This document shows, piece by piece, positions 49,947-53,845 of a stretch of 53,845 bases of DNA. The notes under the pieces are model-generated. The model did not search any database. It had not been told where the DNA came from and saw nothing but the letters and a program-made list of their open reading frames with translations. The stretch is from the NCBI GenBank assembly GCA_947385875.1, contig CANDMV010000007.1:1-53845 (forward strand), written 5' to 3'. Position numbers and translations under genes: made by a program. Source of the DNA: an uncultured Eubacterium sp. (GTDB taxonomy: Bacteria; Bacillota; Clostridia; Lachnospirales; Lachnospiraceae). Positions within the stretch are counted from its first letter, which is position 1; every line of letters starts with the position of its first letter.

Positions 49947-50792
49947 ATGAAATCAAATACATCAGGCCGAGGCCGGAGTATTCTGGCACATACGGTACTT
50001 ATTATTCTGTCATTTATGTGTCTGTTTTTCTTTTATATCCTGTTTATTAATGCGACACGTTCACATGCAGATTTACAGAAAGGGTTTTCGGCCCTGCCGG
50101 GCTCATACCTGTTAAAAAATTTGAACAGTGTGGCAAATGACGGTTCTTTCCCAATGTTTCGGGGAATTATAAACAGCCTGATTGTTTCCGGCTGTTCCGC
50201 GGCAATCTGTACTTATTTTTCGGCACTGACAGCTTATGGATTGTACGTATATGATTTTAAGCTTAAAAAAGTGGCATTTACATTTATTATGGCGATTCTT
50301 GTCATGCCGACACAGGTTACTGCTATGGGATTTCTGCGCTTGATTACGAATATGGGAATGTATGATTCGCTGCTTCCGCTGATTATTCCGTCGATTGCTT
50401 CACCGTCTGTATTTTACTTTATGTACAGCTATCTGCAGTCTTCCCTTCCGCTGTCTCTTGTTGAAGCGGCTAGAATCGATGGCTCTGGGGAATTTTGGAC
50501 ATTTAACAAAATCGTGCTTCCGATTATGAAGCCGGCGATTGCAGTACAGGCGATCTTTTCCTTTGTAGGTTCCTGGAATAATTACTTCGTTCCGGCACTG
50601 GTAATACAGTCGAAGAATAAGATGACGGTGCCGATTCTGATTGCAACGCTTCGAGGCGCGGATTATATGAATTTTGATATGGGCAAGATTTATATGATGA
50701 TTACGATCGCGATTGTGCCGATCATCTTTGTATATCTGCTCTTATCTAAGTATATTATCGCAGGTGTAACGCTTGGCGGTGTTAAGGAGTAA
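49947..50792 (+). CDS. Sugar ABC transporter permease (MalG/UgpE type)
   Basis: 281 residues, six membrane segments and the EAA loop LVEAARIDGSGEFWTFNKIV before LPIMKPAIA. It starts three bases after the previous stop, with AAGGAG inside the end of the preceding gene, so translation is coupled. Partner of the upstream permease. Confidence 0.93.
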   Translation: MKSNTSGRGRSILAHTVLIILSFMCLFFFYILFINATRSHADLQKGFSALPGSYLLKNLNSVANDGSFPMFRGIINSLIVSGCSAAICTYFSALTAYGLYVYDFKLKKVAFTFIMAILVMPTQVTAMGFLRLITNMGMYDSLLPLIIPSIASPSVFYFMYSYLQSSLPLSLVEAARIDGSGEFWTFNKIVLPIMKPAIAVQAIFSFVGSWNNYFVPALVIQSKNKMTVPILIATLRGADYMNFDMGKIYMMITIAIVPIIFVYLLLSKYIIAGVTLGGVKE

Positions 50793-50854
50793 ACTTTGCA
50801 GGAGCGATGCATGGCAGTGTTTTGGAATAATCATCGCAGAGTGAGATTTTAGAC

Positions 50855-50917
50855 AAAAAGACTTACATAGCTGTTATATTGCGAATAAACGTATGTGACG
50901 GCTGTGGAAGTCTTTTT
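50855..50917 (+). terminator. Terminator after the importer genes
   Basis: AAAAAGACTT (50855-50864) pairs with AAGTCTTTTT (50908-50917), with inner ACATA-GCTGT symmetry. Lies between permease and GH3 genes, so the GH3 gene may be expressed by read-through or separately. Confidence 0.7.
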
Positions 50918-50953
50918 GCTATCAAATAACAGGAAATCAGGAAAGGAATAGTT

Positions 50954-53404
50954 ATGGGGAATTTAAACTGGAATCATAGCGGTACATTGATGCAGAAACC
51001 GTCAAAACGGGAGCTTGCACATGGATTTTTAGCGCGGCGCGCGGCGGCGGAAGGAATTGTTTTACTAAAGAATGAGGGGCTGCTTCCATTTGAGGAATCC
51101 ACTACTGTTGCGCTGTTTGGAAGCGGTGCGGGCCATACGGTCAAGGGCGGCATTGGCTCCGGTGATGTCAACAATCGTGAAAATATCTCCATTTATCGGG
51201 GATTTACAGAGGCCGGAAGGTCGGTAGCTGACATAGACTGGCTGGAAGATTATCAAAAACGCTATGAAGCGGCAAGGAACGCATGGAAGGAAAAGGTGCT
51301 TCAGGCTGCGAAGCTGGTAGACAATCCGTTTGATGCCTATGCCGATAATCCGTTTGTGCTTCCGCAGGGAAGAAGGATTGAAGCCGCAGATCTGGAAGGG
51401 GCGTCAGCTGCCGTTTATGTCATCAGTCGTATTTCCGGTGAGGGCAGAGACAGGCGCAGGGAAGAAGGAGATTATTATTTAAGCAGCAGCGAACGGGAGG
51501 ATCTATTATACCTGAACCGGGAGCGTATGCCGATTGTGCTGATCTTAAATGTCGGCGCTCCAGTAGAATTAACCGACATCTTAAAGGAAGCAGAATATAT
51601 CAGGGCAGTTTTAAATATTTCCCTGCCTGGGCAGGAGGGCGGACATGCAGTGGCAGATGTTCTGTTTGGCAGGGCGGTGCCGGAAGGCAGGCTGACTACT
51701 ACATGGGCGAGAGCTTATGAGGATTATCCGTCTGCCGAAGACTACAGTTATTTAAACGGAGACCTTACGACGGAGGAATACCGGGAAGGCATATATGTCG
51801 GATACCGGTATTTTGACAGCTTTGGCATCAGGCCGCTGTTTCCGTTTGGGTTCGGACTTTCTTATACAGACTTTTCTATGAAGTTTGAAGGCGTTCAGAT
51901 CGTAGAAGCTGGTATAAAAGTAACGGTATCGGTAAAAAATACCGGAGAGCATTATTCTGGCAGGGAAGTGGTGCAGGTATACGTGACACCGCCGCAGACG
52001 GGTACTGCAATGGAATACCACAGGCTGGCAGGTTTTGCGAAAACGGATGTAATACCGCCGGGCGGCATGCAGCAGATTACAGTTTTTGTCAGGCAAAAGC
52101 AGCTTGCCAGCTTTTCAGAGCAGATGAGTGCATGGGTCGTTGAAGCAGGAAAATATGGCGTATGGATTGGAAAGCATTCTGCCTGCCTGCAGCTTGCGGC
52201 AGTGCTGGAGGTTCCGCAGCTTGCGGTATTGGAACGGACAGAAAAGATATGCCCGGAGGCGTCATTTAAAGAATTCGGCGTGTCACAGACTGCGGTCAGC
52301 AAGGCTGAAAAATGGCTTGATCAGGCAGAAAAGCAGGGGATAACAGTTATTCGTTTTGCACCGCAGGAAGAGAAGCGGAAAACGTACCATGCTCCGGCTG
52401 CTGGAAAGCAGCCTGTAGAGGAGCTGATACCACTCTTGTACGGCAATATTACGCAGGGTGCGAGTACGCTTGGCTCTGCCGGCATCCGCGTTCCCGGTTC
52501 TGCCGGAGAGACGACGGAAGCATTAGAAGAAATGTATGGGATACGTTCCCTGATTATGGCAGACGGCCCGGCCGGCCTCCGTCTGCGTCAGAGCTACGAG
52601 GTGGATATGAGGACAGATATCGTATACGGCGTTGGCGTTCTTGGTTCACTGGAAAACGGGTTCTTAGAAGATGTTCAGCTGCACGAAGATGCAGACACTT
52701 ATTATCAGTACTGTACTGCGTTTCCTGTCGGGACAGCATTGGCGCAGACGTGGGATCTGGAACTGGTGCGTGAGTTTGGCAGTGCGATTGCTGTTGAGAT
52801 GGAGGAGTTCCATGTGGACCTGTGGCTGGCGCCTGGCATGAATATCCAAAGGAATCCGCTGTGCGGACGTAATTTTGAATATTATTCGGAAGATCCGCTT
52901 TTGTCAGGCATGATTGCAGCAGCTGTAACTGTCGGTGTGCAGAGCCATAAGACATGCGGCGTGACTATCAAGCATTTTGCCTGCAATAATCAGGAGGATA
53001 ACCGGATGGGAGTAAATGTATGTATTTCTGAGCGGGCTCTTCGAGAAATATATTTCCGCGGATTTGAGATCGTGGTAAAGGAGAGTGCGCCGGCAGCGAT
53101 CATGTCTTCTTATAACTGCATAAACGGAACCCATGCAGCAAACAGCCGTCAGCTGTGCCAGACGGTTGCGCGTCAGGAGTGGGGATTTGAAGGGGTGATT
53201 ATGTCTGACTGGAATACAACAGTTCCTGAGGACGGAAGCGTGCCGTGGCAGTGCGCAGCTGCTGGGAATGACATTATTATGCCGGGAAATTTGAATGACG
53301 ACGAGAGTATCCGCCGTGCATATGCGCAAGGGCAGCTTTCAGAAACAGTAGTCCGGGAATGTGCAGGACGGATTCTTGCAATGATTGAAAGATTAAGTAA
53401 GTAA
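50954..53404 (+). CDS. Cytoplasmic permuted GH3 beta-glucosidase
   Basis: 816 residues without a signal peptide; AAAGGAA before the ATG. The C-terminal-type GH3 domain comes first (AAEGIVLLKNEGLLPFE; LPGQEGGHAVADVLFG; PFGFGLSYTDF), then a fibronectin-like domain (VSVKNTGEHYSGREVVQVYV), then the catalytic barrel (CGRNFEYYSEDPLLSG; KHFACNNQEDN; IMSDWNTT with nucleophile Asp752). The same reversed order is seen in the GH3 at 20030, but that one is membrane-bound. It probably finishes imported beta-gluco-oligosaccharides to glucose. Linkage preference cannot be read. Confidence 0.93.
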   Translation: MGNLNWNHSGTLMQKPSKRELAHGFLARRAAAEGIVLLKNEGLLPFEESTTVALFGSGAGHTVKGGIGSGDVNNRENISIYRGFTEAGRSVADIDWLEDYQKRYEAARNAWKEKVLQAAKLVDNPFDAYADNPFVLPQGRRIEAADLEGASAAVYVISRISGEGRDRRREEGDYYLSSSEREDLLYLNRERMPIVLILNVGAPVELTDILKEAEYIRAVLNISLPGQEGGHAVADVLFGRAVPEGRLTTTWARAYEDYPSAEDYSYLNGDLTTEEYREGIYVGYRYFDSFGIRPLFPFGFGLSYTDFSMKFEGVQIVEAGIKVTVSVKNTGEHYSGREVVQVYVTPPQTGTAMEYHRLAGFAKTDVIPPGGMQQITVFVRQKQLASFSEQMSAWVVEAGKYGVWIGKHSACLQLAAVLEVPQLAVLERTEKICPEASFKEFGVSQTAVSKAEKWLDQAEKQGITVIRFAPQEEKRKTYHAPAAGKQPVEELIPLLYGNITQGASTLGSAGIRVPGSAGETTEALEEMYGIRSLIMADGPAGLRLRQSYEVDMRTDIVYGVGVLGSLENGFLEDVQLHEDADTYYQYCTAFPVGTALAQTWDLELVREFGSAIAVEMEEFHVDLWLAPGMNIQRNPLCGRNFEYYSEDPLLSGMIAAAVTVGVQSHKTCGVTIKHFACNNQEDNRMGVNVCISERALREIYFRGFEIVVKESAPAAIMSSYNCINGTHAANSRQLCQTVARQEWGFEGVIMSDWNTTVPEDGSVPWQCAAAGNDIIMPGNLNDDESIRRAYAQGQLSETVVRECAGRILAMIERLSK

Positions 53405-53457
53405 AAATATATTAGAAATATGATTAAATGATTTAGTTTTTAAATTCTGGTGATATT

Positions 53458-53549
53458 GGGGCTGTCTTGTTAAGGAGTTTCTATACAATATGTAGTATGT
53501 TTTTGTATAAATACTACTTTGTATATACTATACTTAATGTGACAGCTCC
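53458..53549. repeat. Palindromic repeat family 2, copy 2
   Basis: GCTGTCTTGTTAAG (53461-53474) faces CTTAATGTGACAGC (53533-53546) with few mismatches; the AT-rich middle holds a further TAGTAT/ATACTA pair. Same flanks (GGG before GCTGTC) as the copy at 43698. Both copies follow glycosidase genes. Confidence 0.6.
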
Positions 53550-53606
53550 GATTATTTTTAGAGATAAATCCAGATCAGCAGACTCGACGCTCCATCCATA
53601 CAAGAA

Positions 53607-53798
53607 TTAGAGTTTGCCATTTTCATATTTTTTAAATATTCGAAAAAGAACAAATGAAGCAATGTACATAATTCCCGAACAGCCAATCGTGAAGAAAAAA
53701 CCGCAGGCTGCAGCCAGATTGATGTCAAAAGCAGATGCCAGATAAAAAATGCCAAGTGGAAAAACTGCGATTATAACTGTGGCAGGAATGTTGGTAAA
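53607..53798 (-). CDS. C-terminal part of a membrane protein, truncated by the contig end
   Basis: On the minus strand, an open frame of 63 codons enters from the adapter junction and ends with TAA at 53607. It encodes two hydrophobic segments (VIIAVFPLGIFYLASAF and CSGIMYIASFVLFRIF) and a short charged tail (KKYENGKL). There is no start codon because the gene is cut. Composition is typical of a transporter permease, but the family cannot be decided. Confidence 0.6.
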   Translation of the reverse strand, partial: FTNIPATVIIAVFPLGIFYLASAFDINLAAACGFFFTIGCSGIMYIASFVLFRIFKKYENGKL

Positions 53799-53831
53799 AG
53801 ATCGGAAGAGCGTCGTGTAGGGAAAGAGTGT
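53799..53831. other. Illumina adapter sequence at the contig end (artefact)
   Basis: These 33 bases begin AGATCGGAAGAGC and continue GTCGTGTAGGGAAAGAGTGT, which matches the reverse complement of the Illumina universal adapter from memory. The last 14 bases after it are of unclear origin. They are not part of the organism's genome. Confidence 0.95.
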
Positions 53832-53845
53832 GTGAATATGTGTAG

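Overview
The window looks like the end of an Illumina-assembled contig from a gut-type Lachnospiraceae (Clostridia). Supporting signs are strong AGGAGG ribosome sites, LytTR/GHKL two-component systems, a T-box-controlled thrS, GH94/GH3/GH16 beta-glucan enzymes with their own ABC importer, and many small palindromic intergenic repeats. The last ~47 bases include a sequencing adapter, so the right edge is a contig end rather than a biological boundary.

Region 1 (1-13.7 kb) is a compact biosynthetic operon. A membrane acyltransferase is followed by a 2,987-residue non-ribosomal peptide synthetase (A-T-C-A-T-C-A-T-R), whose starter A domain lacks the usual substrate-binding Asp and which ends in an NAD(P)H reductase release domain. 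Next come a MATE exporter fused to an RsbW-like ATPase domain, a frameshifted VOC-fold gene, a STAS anti-anti-sigma protein and the last 29 codons of a deleted second RsbW gene. My reading is an acylated di- or tripeptide aldehyde or alcohol, exported by a transporter that may itself take part in partner-switching signalling.

Region 2 (13.7-23.4 kb) carries an XRE regulator, a TPM-domain gene remnant, an AAA-ATPase/PD-(D/E)XK gene interrupted at a U7 slippery run, and a LytTR/GHKL pair preceded by six 17-bp tandem repeats that run into its ribosome site. It ends with a permuted GH3 glycosidase with a membrane segment at each end, whose stop codon is supplied by a 200-bp MITE.

Region 3 (23.4-34.3 kb) holds a minus-strand ABC exporter set and its LytTR/GHKL regulators, a T-box leader carrying an inserted palindromic repeat, a ThrRS without a TGS domain, several unknown genes, a decayed geranylgeranyl-reductase-type gene and a broken chemoreceptor.

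Region 4 (34.3-53.4 kb) is sugar sensing and beta-glucan use: a sugar-binding lipoprotein with a chemoreceptor, a GH94 phosphorylase, a secreted GH16 beta-glucanase with Ig-like and CBM4/9-like modules, an AraC regulator, a cellobiose-type GH94 phosphorylase, an ABC importer (binding protein and two permeases) and a cytoplasmic permuted GH3. The expected flow is extracellular cutting by GH16, import, then phosphorolysis or hydrolysis in the cytoplasm. No ATPase subunit (MsmK type) and no phosphopantetheinyl transferase are present, so both must be encoded elsewhere. The window ends with a partial membrane-protein gene cut by the adapter.
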